DNA of 64,000 nucleotides from contig RPFO01001752.1 in assembly GCA_009746045.1 (NCBI GenBank), positions 59,728 to 123,727 of the forward strand, read 5' to 3'. How positions within the stretch are numbered: the first letter of the stretch is position 1; each line of letters starts with the position of its first letter. The stretch is from Mesostigma viride. Taxonomy: Eukaryota > Streptophyta > Mesostigmatophyceae > Mesostigmatales > Mesostigmataceae. The notes beneath the pieces are model-generated. The model was not told the origin of the DNA. It did no database searches and saw only the letters and a list, made by a program, of their open reading frames with translations. Positions 21,421 to 33,364 of the stretch are shown in pieces. A program made the position numbers and the translations under genes.

Positions 21421-22264
21421 GGTTGACATGCCATGGATGAAAAACGCCAAGAAGAGTATATGGCCCCGCTGCCACCAAAAATCACCTGGTTGATCAACCA
21501 AGGGGATAGCCTGCACAGTGAGACACAAACACAGCAGACCCAGCAAAGCAAAATTCAGGTTGTAAGCGAGTGGAGATTACTTTTGACATGCTTGATGAAG
21601 AAATATATAACACACCTTCTATTGTCACACCTTCTATAAACAAATGGTTGATTGATCACCTTATACACCACGTAAACATGCTACCAGACGCGCTCTTCAG
21701 TCCAGTCAAAATCCACGTGCGAAGCAAGTCAGCTTACGCAGAAAGCACCATGAATGTCAGCCAGTACAGCAGTAAATGACGCCCCAAACCCGTGACCAGG
21801 CAAGCATCCAGAGGGGCTTTCACCGCCCAGTATATTCCAGAAAAAAGCATCACAGATCCTTGGGCAACGGACGTTCACACAGGACATGCGAAGGACCATG
21901 AAGATGGCGTCCTGCACGGCTAAGAAAATAAAACGCAGACCCTTGCTACGCTATGTCTTTGCTGCGACTAGGTGGATTCGGCGAAATGGAAAGAACGCAA
22001 CCATGAAAATGCATCAGAAAGAGAGCAGGTACTACCCCGGTCATCGAAACAAACGCCTCACCATCGGCATCGCCGGTTACGTCCCGTGGCAAAAAATCCA
22101 GCGTTCTTTCCAATATGATGTGGCGACAGCAGAAGCTCGTTGGCCACACCCCAAGCCTTCCACGAACAGCAAACTGATTTCACTAGGCACCCAATACGTA
22201 AAGCAGTTAAGCATGATACTACAATACCTAAATCTACAACGACATTCCATTTCCAGGTCGCCAT
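21376..22264 (-). CDS. Three-exon small Cys-rich hydrophobic protein, module D copy 1
   Basis: Model on the minus strand: exon 1 22264-22228 (ATG in GCTATGGCG context), exon 2 21919-21738, exon 3 21510-21376. Donors are GTATTG and GTAAGC; acceptors are TTTTATTTTCTTAG and GTCTCACTGTGCAG. Phases agree and give 117 residues starting MATWKWNVVVDL, continuing DAIFMVLRMSCVNVRC, and ending in a hydrophobic segment (GHILFLAFFIHGM) and a short tail encoded by the first satellite monomers (TAG at 21378-21376). Exons 2 and 3 are better supported than exon 1; extra exons between 22228 and 21920 are possible. No family recognised. Upstream A/T-rich sequence with TTTTATACG could hold a TATA-like element. 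Near identity of all copies means conservation cannot be used as evidence of function. Confidence 0.35.
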
Positions 22265-24366
22265 AGCGACACGGACCTCTCCCACGCAGGTATCACTCTG
22301 TTGACGCACCTCCAGCTCATAAAATTTCGCACTTGCTCTTCAAACATAAAATTTTGACGTATAAAACCATGGCTGCGCATTCCCCATCCCAATTTTCTAG
22401 CCTACGTTGCCTGCCATCGCCAGCCAGCACAAGGAAAATTGCTCGCGCAGCACGTCACTTTGTTTTTCGCCCCGAGCATGCCGCACGCTTTGCCAATAAT
22501 TCCCAGTTCCCACTGCCCAGCAAGACTTTTTTACATGCGATATACTTTAGAGATATTTCGGTGGAAGATACTTGGAAATTTCGTTACGTTCGTATTTCCA
22601 TGGACAATGTGCCAAATTACTAAATATAATTTTGAAATTCTGACAAATTTTCAGCTCGCACTTAACCACTATGAATTTCAGCATACCATTCGATATACTT
22701 TAGAGATAATTCAGCGTCAGATACTTGGAAATTTCCTTACGGTCGTATTTCAAGTGAAATTCTGACAAATTTCTCCGCTCGGACTGAACCACAATCAATT
22801 TCCGCATACCATTCGATATAGTAAATATAATTTTGCGTTTCCGTTCAGCAACGCTATGAACGTTTTCGTTCGTAACGGAAAAGTCCGGCTCGTTTGATTC
22901 TATTTTCCCTGTTCAGGTGTGAACGTTTCCGTTCAGCACATAACTGTCATTTCGTCTCGCTTGCTTATCAAATTTCACATCCCACGTCCTGTGCGCCGAA
23001 AAGTTTTAGTACAGATATCGGTTCGCGACTTTTTGTTTGACGGTTAAATAAGTCAACGCGCCGTACCGTCCTGAGGCCGCGCGGATTGGCGAGACGCCCC
23101 ACCTGCCCGCGAAAGTCTGAACGTGTTCAGCATTTCAGCACCCGTTCAGGAAAACACGACACTCGATCTCCAAGGTTTGGGGATTTCTTTGTACTACGCC
23201 GATTGGCCATCTCGCAACGGTCCTGGACGTCGTCCGCTCCCGCGCTAGGGGGCGCGGGGGACGGCCCCACCTTCGGCCTACGGCCTCGGCCAAAGTTTTC
23301 GGGCTTCATAAATCGTAGTTACATTAGGGGACAAGAAAAAAGTGGGGGAGGGGGGGCTATCGCCCCCCCTCCCCGACTTGAGAGGACGTGACTCGCCGCT
23401 AGCGGCCCAGAGGCCGATAGTCGACCTTCTGGGCGCCAACCGCACCGGCCCGCGCGACGCGCCAAGACCCTTCCACGGAGGACGCGCGAGCGGACGATTC
23501 CGACCGGGACGAACCGCCGCCGTGCGCCACGCGCAACGGACCCTTCCCCGTGAACACCGTGGAAGCTCTCCGACTAGCGTGAGATACTTGGAAATTTCGT
23601 CACGTTCGTATCGAAAATGAAATTTCTGACAAATTTGTCAGCTCGGACAGAACCACAATGAATTTCAGCATACCATTCGATACAACAATGATATTTCGGC
23701 GTCGGATACTTGGAAATTTCGTTACGTTCGTATCGCCAGTGAAATTCTGACAAATTTTATCCTGAACTATTTCGCATCATAACATGACTCCGTTGGGAGA
23801 TCATCATGTAGCACTGGCTAACATATTCCCTTGCTGGATGGATGGAGGTAGGTGAAGAATTAAACCTTTTTGAATGACCTTATTTGTCTAATTGTAATTG
23901 CCTAGCACAGTCTACCTAGAGGAGGGCCCTGATTGGCACAATTGTGGCCATGTACGTAATTATGCTACATGTCGTACATGATCTCCCCACTAGTCATGTT
24001 ATAATTTAATTTCATTTTAATGCTAGCATGCCTTGTTGCATGCCCTCAAAGCTAAAATTGTTTATCACATGCAGAGAGAGCCCGCACAATGAATTTCAGC
24101 GTACCATTCATTAATTAATTATACCATGCGATATACTTTACAGATATTTCGCTGTCAAATACTTCGAAATTTGGGTACTGCTTTTTGCAAGCCAGCCATA
24201 AGGACCAAACACTCCCATGCAAACTCCCATTTTCATCATTAATTAATATTCATTGAGTGGCAATCCTTTCATTCCTTTGTTCACACATGCACCATCCGTC
24301 ATTCCCATTATTAAATTGAAAAAATTAAAACATAGCATGACTCCGTGGTGCCCACTATGACTTCAT

Positions 24367-26723
24367 GGGGGGGGCTGGCATGCTTGCGTGGGTGTGGGGG
24401 GCCTCGCATGCGTGCGTGGGTGTGGGGGGGGCTTGCATGCGTGCGTGGGTGTGGGGGGGAGTGGCATGCATGCGTGGGTGTGGTGGGGGGCTGCCATGCA
24501 TGCGTGGGGTTAGGAGGGGCTGGCACGCGTGTGTGGGTTCGTGGGGTGGCTGCCATGCGTGCGTGGGTGTGTGGGGTGGCTGGCATGCGTACGTGGGTGT
24601 GGGGGGTGGCTGGCATGCATAAGTGGGTTTGTAATGGGCTGGCATGCGTGCGTGGGTTGGTGGGGTGGCTGGCATGCATGCGTGCATGTGGGGGGTCGCT
24701 GGCATGCATGCGTGGGTTTGTGGGGTAGCTGGCATGCAGGCGTGGGTGTGGGAGGGGCTGGCATGCATGCGTGGGTGTGGGGGGTGGCTGGCATGCATGC
24801 CTGCATGTGGGGTGGGGCTGGCATGCGTGCGTGGGTGTAAGGGGGGGCTCGCATGCGTGCGTGGGTGTGTGTGGGGGCTCGCATGCGTGCGTGGGTGTGG
24901 GGGGGAGTGGCATGCATGCGTGGGTGTGGTGGGGGGCTGCCATGCATGCATGGGGTTAGGGGGGGGCTGGCACGCGTGTGTGGGTTGGTAGGGTGGCTGC
25001 CATGCGTGCGTGGGTGTGTGGGGTGGCTGGCATGCGTACGTGGGTGTGGGGGGTGGCTGGCATGCATAAGTGGGTTTGTGATGGGCTGGCATGCGTGCGT
25101 GGGTTGGTGGGGGGCTGCCATGCATGCGTGGGGTTAGGAGGGGCTGGCACGCGTGTGTGGGTTCGTGGGGTGGCTGCCATGCGTGCGTGGGTGTGTGGGG
25201 TGGCTGGCATGCGTACGTGGGTGTGGGGGGTGGCTGGCATGCATAAGTGGGTTTGTAATGGGCTGGCATGCGTGCGTGGGTTGGTGGGGTGGCTGGCATG
25301 CATGCGTGCATGTGGGGGGTCGCTGGCATGCATGCGTGGGTTTGTGGGGTAGCTGGCATGCAGGCGTGGGTGTGGGAGGGGCTGGCATGCATGCGTGGGT
25401 GTGGGGGGTGGCTGGCATGCATGCCTGCATGTAGGGTGGGGCTGGCATGCGTGCGTGGGTGTGGGGGGGGCTCGCATGCGTGCGTGGGTGTGGGGGGGGC
25501 TCGCATGCGTGCGTGGGTGTGGGGGGGAGTGGCATGCATGCGTGGGTGTGGTGGGTGGCTGGCATGCATAAGTGGGGTTAGGGGGGGCTGGCACGCGTGT
25601 GTGGGTTCGTGGGGTGGCTGCCATGCGTGCGTGGGTGTGTGGGGTGGCTGGCATGCGTACGTGGGTGTGGGGGGTGGCTGGCATGCATAAGTGGGTTTGT
25701 GATGGGCTGGCATGCGTGCGTGGGTTGGTGGGGTGGCTGGCATGCATGCGTGCATGTGGGGGGTCGCTGGCATGCATGCGTGGGTTTGTGGGGTAGCTGG
25801 CATGCAGGCGTGGGTGTGGGAGGGGCTGGCATGCATGCGTGGGTGTGGGGGGTGGCTGGCATGCATGCCTGCATGTGGGGTGGGGCTGGCATGCGTGCGT
25901 GGGTGTGTGGGGGGGCTCGCATGCGTGCGTGGGTGTGGGGGGGAGTGGCATGCATGCGTGGGTGTGGTGGGGGGCTGCCATGCATGCGTGGGGTTAGGGG
26001 GGGCTGGCACGCGTGTGTGGGTTGGTGGGGTGGCTGGCATGCGTGCGTGGGTGTGTGGGGGGCTCGCATGCGTGCGTGGGTGTGTGTGGGGGCTCGCATG
26101 CGTGCGTGGGTGTGGGGGGGAGTGGCATGCATGCGTGGGTGTGGTGGGGGGCTGCCATGCATGCGTGGGGTTAGGGGGTCGCTGGCATGCATGCGTGGGT
26201 TTGTGGGGTAGCTGGCATGCGGGCGTGGGTGTGGGAGGGGCTGGCATGCATGCGTGGGTGTGGGGGGTGGCTGGCATGCATGCCTGCATGTGGGGTAGGG
26301 CTGGCATGCGTGCGTGGGTGTGGGGGGGGCTGCCATGCGTGTGTCGGGGGGCTGGCATGCGTGGGTGGTTGGCGGGGGAGTGGCATGCATGCGTGGGTGT
26401 GGTGGGGAGCTGCCATGCATGCGTGGTTTTAAGGGGGGGCTGGCACGCGTGCGTGGGTTCGTGGGGTGGCTGCCATGCGTGCGTGGGGGTGGGGGGTGGC
26501 TGGCATGCGTAAGTGGCTGTGGGGGTTGCTGGAATGCATAAGTGGGTTGTGGGGTGGCTGGCATGCGTGCGTGGGTGTGGGGGTGGCTGGCATGCGTGCG
26601 TGGATTGGTGGGGTGGCTGGCATGCATGCGGGCATGTGGGGGGTGGCTGGAATCCATGCGTGGGTTTGTGGGGTATAGCTAACATGTGTGCGTGGGTGTG
26701 GGAGGGGCTGGCATGCATGCGTT
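24367..26723 (+). repeat. G-rich minisatellite of unit 2
   Basis: 2357 bp, carrying additional internal block duplications compared with unit 1. The minus strand has an 808-codon open frame, again a satellite artefact. Confidence 0.97.
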
Positions 26724-27567
26724 GGTTGACATGCCATGGATGAAAAACGCCAAGAAGAGTATATGGCCCCGCTGCCACCAAAAATCACCTGGTTGATCAA
26801 CCAAGGGGATAGCCTGCACAGTGAGACACAAACACAGCAGACCCAGCAAAGCAAAATTCTGGTTGTAAGCGAGTGGAGATTACTTTTGACATGCTTGATG
26901 AAGAAATATATAACACACCTTCTATTGTCACACCTTCTATAAACAAATGGTTGATTGATCACCTTATACACCACGTAAACATGCTACCAGACGCGCTCTT
27001 CAGTCCAGTCAAAATCCACGTGCGAAGCAAGTCAGCTTACGCAGAAAGCACCATGAATGTCAGCCAGTACAGCAGTAAATGACGCCCCAAACCCGTGACC
27101 AGGCAAGCATCCAGAGGGGCTTTCACCGCCCAGTATATTCCAGAAAAAAGCATCACAGATCCTTGGGCAACGGACGTTCACACAGGACATGCGAAGGACC
27201 ATGAAGATGGCGTCCTGCACGGCTAAGAAAATAAAACGCAGACCCTTGCTACGCTATGTCTTTGCTGCGACTAGGTGGATTCGGCGAAATGGAAAGAACG
27301 CAACCATGAAAATGCATCAGAAAGAGAGCAGGTACTACCCCGGTCATCGAAACAAACGCCTCACCATCGGCATCGCCGGTTACGTCCCGTGGCAAAAAAT
27401 CCAGCGTTCTTTCCAATATGATGTGGCGACAGCAGAAGCTCGTTGGCCACACCCCAAGCCTTCCACGAACAGCAAACTGATTTCACTAGGCACCCAATAC
27501 GTAAAGCAGTTAAGCATGATACTACAATACCCAAATCTACAACGACATTCCATTTCCAGGTCGCCAT
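26679..27567 (-). CDS. Module D protein, copy 2
   Basis: Same three-exon model (27567-27531, 27222-27041, 26813-26679). One difference lies in exon 1 (TTA to TTG, silent); one intron base also differs. Function unknown. Confidence 0.35.
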
Positions 27568-29476
27568 AGCGACACGGACCTCTCCCACGCAGGTATCACT
27601 CCGTTGACGCACCTCCAGCTCATAAAATTTCGCACTTGCTCTTCAAACATAAAATTTTGACGTATAAAACCATGGCTGCGCATTCCCCATCCCAATTTTC
27701 TAGCCTACGTTGCCTGCCATCGCCAGCCAGCACAAGGAAAATTGCTCGCGCAGCACGTCACTTTGTTTTTCGCCCCGAGCATGCCGCACGCTTTGCCAAT
27801 AATTCCCAGTTCTGTGTCATTTCTCACGTATTCTAGTTATTTAGTTCTTTAGTTAGTTATTAAGTTAGTTATTTAGTTAGTAATTTACTTACTTACTTAG
27901 TCTCGTCTGATTCTATTTCCCCTGTTCAGGTGTGAACGTTTCCGTTCATCACATCTTTAAACGCTTCATGAACGTTTTCGTTCGTAACGAAGCATTCCGT
28001 CTCGTTTGATTCTATTTCCCTGTTCAGGCGCGAACGTTTCCGTTCAGCACGTAACTGTCATTTCGTCTCGCTTGCTTATCAAATTTGACATCCCACGTCC
28101 TGTGCCCCGAAAAGTTTTAGTACAGATATCGGTTCGCCAGTAGCTTGTTTGACGCTTAAAATAGTCAACGCGCCGTAATGTCCTGAGGCCGCGCGGATTG
28201 GCGAGACGCCCCACCTGCCCGCGAAACCCTGAACATGTTCAGCGTTTCAGACCCCGTTCAGGAAAACACGACACTCGATCTCCAAGGTTTGGGGATTTTC
28301 TTTGTACTACGCGATTGGCCATCTCGCTACGGTCCTGTACGTCGTCCGCTCCCGCGCTAGGGGGCGCGGGGGACGGCCCCACCTTCGGCCTACGGCCGCG
28401 GCCAAAGTTTTCGGGCGTCATAAATCGTAGTTACTAGTAGGGGACAAGAAAAAAGTGGGGGAGGGGGGGCTATCGCCCCCCCTCCCCGACTTGAGAGGAC
28501 GTGACTCGCCGCTAGCGGCCCAGAGGCCGATAGTCGACCTTCTGGGCGCCAACCGCACCGGCCCGCGCGACGCGCCAAGACCCTTCCACGGAGGACGCGC
28601 GAGCGGACGATTCCGACCGGGACGAACCGCCGCCGTGCGCCACGCGCAACGGACCCTTCCCCGTGAACACCGTGGAAGCTCTCCGAGCGTGAGATACTTG
28701 GAAATTTCGTCACGTTCGTATCGAAAATGAAATTTCTGACAAATTTGTCAGCTCGGACAGAACCACAATGAATTTCAGCATACCATTCGATACAACAATG
28801 ATATTTCGGCATCGGATACTTGGAAATTTCGTTACGTTCGTATCGCCAGTGAAATTCTGACAAATTTTATCCTGAACTATTTCGCATCATAACATGACTC
28901 CGTTGGGAGATCATCATGTAGCACTGGCTAACATATTCCCTTGCTGGATGGATGGAGGTAGGTGAAGAATTAAACCTTTTTGAATGACCTTATTTGTCTA
29001 ATTGTAATTGCCTAGCACAGTCTACCTAGAGGAGGGCCCTGATTGGCACAATTGTGGCCATGTACGTAATTATGCTACATGTCGTACATGATCTCCCAAC
29101 TAGTCATGTTATAATTTAATTTCATTTTAATGCTAGCATGTCTTGTTGCATGCCCTCAAAGCTAAAATTGTTTATCACATGCAGAGAGAGCCCGCACAAT
29201 GAATTTCAGCGTACCATTCATTAATTAATTATACCATGCGATATACTTTACAGATATTTCGCTGTCAAATACTTCGAAATTTGGGTACTGCTTTTTGCAA
29301 GCCAGCCATAAGGACCAAACACTCCCATGCAAACTCCCATTTTCATCATTAATTAATATTCATTGAGTGGCAATCCTTTCATTCCTTTGTTCACACATGC
29401 ACCATCCGTCATTCCCATTATTAAATTGAAAAAATTAAATCATAGCATGACTCCGTGGTGCCCACTATGACTTCAT

Positions 29477-30739
29477 GGGGGGGGCTGGCATGCTTGCGTG
29501 GGTGTGGGGGGGCCTCGCATGCGTGCGTGGGTGTGGGGGGGGCTCGCATGCGTGCGTGGGTGTGGGGGGGAGTGGCATGCATGCGTGGGTGTGGTGGGGG
29601 GCTGCCATGCATGCGTGGGGTTAGGGGGGGCTGGCACGCGTGTGTGGGTTCGTGGGGTGGCTGCCATGCGTGCGTGGGTGTGTGGGGTGGCTGGCATGCG
29701 TACGTGGGTGTGGGGGGTGGCTGGCATGCATAAGTGGGTTTGTGATGGGCTGGCATGCGTGCGTGGGTTGGTGGGGTGGCTGGCATGCATGCGTGCATGT
29801 GGGGGGTCGCTGGCATGCATGCGTGGGTTTGTGGGGTAGCTGGCATGCAGGCGTGGGTGTGGGAGGGGCTGGCATGCATGCGTGGGTGTGGGGGGTGGCT
29901 GGCATGCATGCCTGCATGTGGGGTGGGGCTGGCATGCGTGCGTGGGTGTGTGGGGGGGCTCGCATGCGTGCGTGGGTGTGGGGGGGGCTCGCATGCGTGC
30001 GTGGGTGTGGGGGGGAGTGGCATGCATGCGTGGGTGTGGTGGGGGGCTGCCATGCATGCGTGGGGTTAGGGGGGGCTGGCACGCGTGTGTGGGTTGGTGG
30101 GGTGGCTGCCATGCGTGCGTGGGTGTGTGGGGTGGCTGGCATGCGTACGTGGGTGTGGGGGGTGGCTGGCATGCATAAGTGGGTTTGTGATGGGCTGGCA
30201 TGCGTGCGTGGGTTGGTGGGGTGGCTGGCATGCATGCGTGCATGTGGGGGGTCGCTGGCATGCATGCGTGGGTTTGTGGGGTAGCTGGCATGCGGGCGTG
30301 GGTGTGGGAGGGGCTTGCATGCATGCGTGGGTGTGGGGGGTGGCTGGCATGCATGCCTGCATGTGGGGTAGGGCTGGCATGCGTGCGTGGGTGTGGGGGG
30401 GGCTGCCATGCGTGTGTCGGGGGGCTGGCATGCGTGGGTGGTTGGCGGGGGGAGTGGCATGCATGCGTGGGTGTGGTGGGGAGCTGCCATGCATGCGTGG
30501 TTTTAAGGGGGGGCTGGCACGCGTGCGTGGGTTCGTGGGGTGGCTGCCATGCGTGCGTGGGGGTGGGGGGTGGCTGGCATGCGTGCGTGGGTGTGGGGGT
30601 GGCTGGCATGCGTGCGTGGATTGGTGGGGTGGCTGGCATGCATGCGGGCATGTGGGGGGTGGCTGGAATCCATGCGTGGGTTTGTGGGGTATAGCTAACA
30701 TGTGTGCGTGGGTGTGGGAGGGGCTGGCATGCATGCGTT
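29477..30739 (+). repeat. G-rich minisatellite of unit 3
   Basis: 1263 bp, the short form shared with units 6 and 8. Confidence 0.97.
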
Positions 30740-31583
30740 GGTTGACATGCCATGGATGAAAAACGCCAAGAAGAGTATATGGCCCCGCTGCCACCAAAAA
30801 TCACCTGGTTGATAAACCAAGGGGATAGCCTGCACAGTGAGACACAAACACAGCAGACCCAGCAAAGCAAAATTCAGGTTGTAAGCGAGTGGAGATTACT
30901 TTTGACATGCTTGATGAAGAAATATATAACACACCTTCTATTGTCACACCTTCTATAAACAAATGGTTGATTGATCACCTTATACACCACGTAAACATGC
31001 TACCAGACGCGCTCTTCAGTCCAGTCAAAATCCACGTGCGAAGCAAGTCAGCTTACGCAGAAAGCACCATGAATGTCATCCAGTACAGCAGTAAATGACG
31101 CCCCAAACCCGTGACCAGGCAAGCATCCAGAGGGGCTTTCACCGCCCAGTATATTCCAGAAAAAAGCATCACAGATCCTTGGGCAACGGACGTTCACACA
31201 GGACATGCGAAGGACCATGAAGATGGCGTCCTGCACGGCTAATCTGCGTTTTTAAAAACCCTTGCTACGCTATGTCTTTGCTGCGACTAGGTGGATTCGG
31301 CGAAATGGAAAGAACGCAACCATGAAAATGCATCAGAAAGAGAGCAGGTACTACCCCGGTCATCGAAACAAACGCCTCACCATCGGCATCGCCGGTTACG
31401 TCCCGTGGCAAAAAATCCAGCGTTCTTTCCAATATGATGTGGCGACAGCAGAAGCTCGTTGGCCACACCCCAAGCCTTCCACGAACAGCAAACTGATTTC
31501 ACTAGGCACCCAATACGTAAAGCAGTTAAGCATGATACTACAATACCTAAATCTACAACGACATTCCATTTCCAGGTCGCCAT
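30695..31583 (-). CDS. Module D protein, copy 3
   Basis: Same exon positions by offset. Two missense differences from copy 1: Ala to Asp in exon 2 (LDDIHGAF) and Asp to Tyr in exon 3. The pyrimidine tract before exon 2 is replaced by the altered 16-bp segment (acceptor now AACGCAGATTAG), which should weaken or shift splicing. Confidence 0.3.
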
Positions 31584-32313
31584 AGCGACACGGACCTCTC
31601 CCACGCAGGTATCACTCCGTTGACGCACCTCCAGCTAATAAAATTTCGCACTTGCTCTTCAAACATAAAATTTTGACGTATAAAACCATGGCTGCGCATT
31701 CCCCATCCCAATTTTCTAGCCTACGTTGCCTGCCATCGCCAGCCAGCACAAGGAAAATTGCTCGCGCAGCACGTCACTTTGTTTTTCGCCCCGAGCATGC
31801 CGCACGCTTTGCCAATAATTCCCAGTTCCCACTGCCCAGCAAGAAAAAAGTGGGGGAGGGGGGGCTATCGCTAACTGAAAATTCCGTCTCGTTTGATTCT
31901 ATTTCCCCTGTTCAGGCGCGAACGTTTCCGTTCAGCACATAACTGTCATTTCGTCTCGCTTGCTTATCAAATTTGACATCCCGCGTCCTGTGCGCCGAAA
32001 AGTTTTAGTACAGATATCAGTTCGCGACTTTTTGTTTGACGGTTAAAAGAGTCAACGCGCCGTACCGTCCTGAGGCCGCGCGGATTGGCGAGACGCCCCA
32101 CCTGCCCGCGAAAGTCTGAACGTGTTCAGCATTTCAGCACCCGTTCAGGAAAACACGACACTCGATCTCCAAGGTTTGGGAATTTCTTTGTACTACGCGA
32201 TTGGCCATCTCGCTACGGTCCTGGACGTCGTCCGCTCCCGCGCTAGGGGGCGCGGGGGACGGCCCCACCTTCGGCCTACGGCCTCGGCCAAAGTTTTCGG
32301 GCTTCATAAATCG

Positions 32314-32334
32314 TAGTTACTAGTAGGGGACAAG
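32314..32334 (+). promoter_or_regulatory. TAGTAGGGGACAAG junction motif (long-unit type)
   Basis: Sequence TAGTTACTAGTAGGGGACAAG immediately before the module a head of unit 4. Equivalent motifs end every tail (ACTAGTAGGGG or ACATTAGGGG before ACAAG). Similar in design to the TATAAAGGG-CAACAAG of the 728-bp units. Function (start site, cleavage or recombination signal) is inference. Confidence 0.3.
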
Positions 32335-33364
32335 AAAAAAGTGGGGGAGGGGGGGCTATCGCCCCCCTCCCCGACTTGAGAGGACGTGACTCGCCGCTAG
32401 CGGCCCAGAGGCCGATAGTCGACCTTCTGGGCGCCAACCGCACCGGCCCGCGCGACGCGCCAAGACCCTTCCACGGAGGACGCGCGAGCGGACGATTCCG
32501 ACCGGGACGAACCGCCGCCGTGCGCCACGCGCAACGGACCCTTCCCCGTGAACACCGTGGAAGCTCTCCGACTAGCGTGAGATACTTGGAAATTTCGTCA
32601 CGTTCGTATCGAAAATGAAATTTCTGACAAATTTGTCAGCTCGGACAGAACCACAATGAATTTCAGCATACCATTCGATACAACAATGATATTTCGGCGT
32701 CGGATACTTGGAAATTTCGTTACGTTCGTATCGCCAGTGAAATTCTGACAAATTTTATCCTGAACTATTTCGCATCATAACATGACTCCGTTGGGAGATC
32801 ATCATGTAGCACTGGCTAACATATTCCCTTGCTGGATGGATGGAGGTAGGTGAAGAATTAAACCTTTTTGAATGACCTTATTTGTCTAATTGTAATTGCC
32901 TAGCACAGTCTACCTAGAGGAGGGCCCTGATTGGCACAATTGTGGCCATGTACGTAATTATGCTACATGTCGTACATGATCTCCCCACTAGTCATGTTAT
33001 AATTTAATTTCATTTTAATGCTAGCATGCCTTGTTGCATGCCCTCAAAGCTAAAATTGTTTATCACATGCAGAGAGAGCCCGCACAATGAATTTCAGCGT
33101 ACCATTCATTAATTAATTATACCATGCGATATACTTTACAGATATTTCGCTGTCAAATACTTCGAAATTTGGGTACTGCTTTTTGCAAGCCAGCCATAAG
33201 GACCAAACACTCCCATGCAAACTCCCATTTTCATCATTAATTAATATTCATTGAGTGGCAATCCTTTCATTCCTTTGTTCACACATGCACCATCCGTCAT
33301 TCCCATTATTAAATTGAAAAAATTAAAACATAGCATGACTCCGTGGTGCCCACTATGACTTCAT

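Larger units (their letters stand above)
18448..23335 (+). repeat. Long unit 1 (alpha tail, 4888 bp)
   Basis: Modules: a 18448-18690, b 18691-19478, minisatellite 19479-21420, D 21421-22524, tail e 22525-23335. The unit starts directly behind CAAG of the last 728-bp unit. Module a opens with A-run and a 13-bp-stem hairpin (18457-18486) whose loop reads GATA; all other units read TATC. Modules b and e-alpha contain a roughly 115-bp repeat recognisable by GATACTTGGAAATTTCGTTA. The 3' part of the tail is rich in GTTCAG/CTGAAC and ends GTAGTTACATTAGGGGACAAG. Confidence 0.95.
23336..28448 (+). repeat. Long unit 2 (gamma tail, 5113 bp)
   Basis: Modules: a 23336-23578, b 23579-24366, minisatellite 24367-26723 (longest of all), D 26724-27812, tail 27813-28448. 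The tail differs from all other units: it leaves the common sequence at CCCAGTTC and continues through an A/T stretch with (TTAG)n-like repeats (TTAGTTAGTTATT, 27829-27900) before rejoining the GTTCAG-rich part. It ends TAGTTACTAGTAGGGGACAAG. Confidence 0.95.
28449..32334 (+). repeat. Long unit 3 (beta tail, 3886 bp)
   Basis: Modules: a 28449-28688, b 28689-29476, minisatellite 29477-30739, D 30740-31843, tail 31844-32334. Belongs to a second subfamily with units 6 and 8: module a lacks ACTA/CTAG before GTGAGATAC, b reads CTCCCAACTAG and GCATGTCTTG, and D carries the altered 16-bp segment at 31243-31258. The beta tail begins behind CAAG with the first 30 nt of module a, then switches inside the hairpin at GGCTATCG to CTAACTGAAAATTCC. 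Confidence 0.95.

Noticed and set aside
21886-22266. 126-codon plus-strand ORF in module D
   Set aside because: It is antisense to the better supported spliced model, and units 3, 6 and 8 lose its start region without other change. Not excluded, but less likely.
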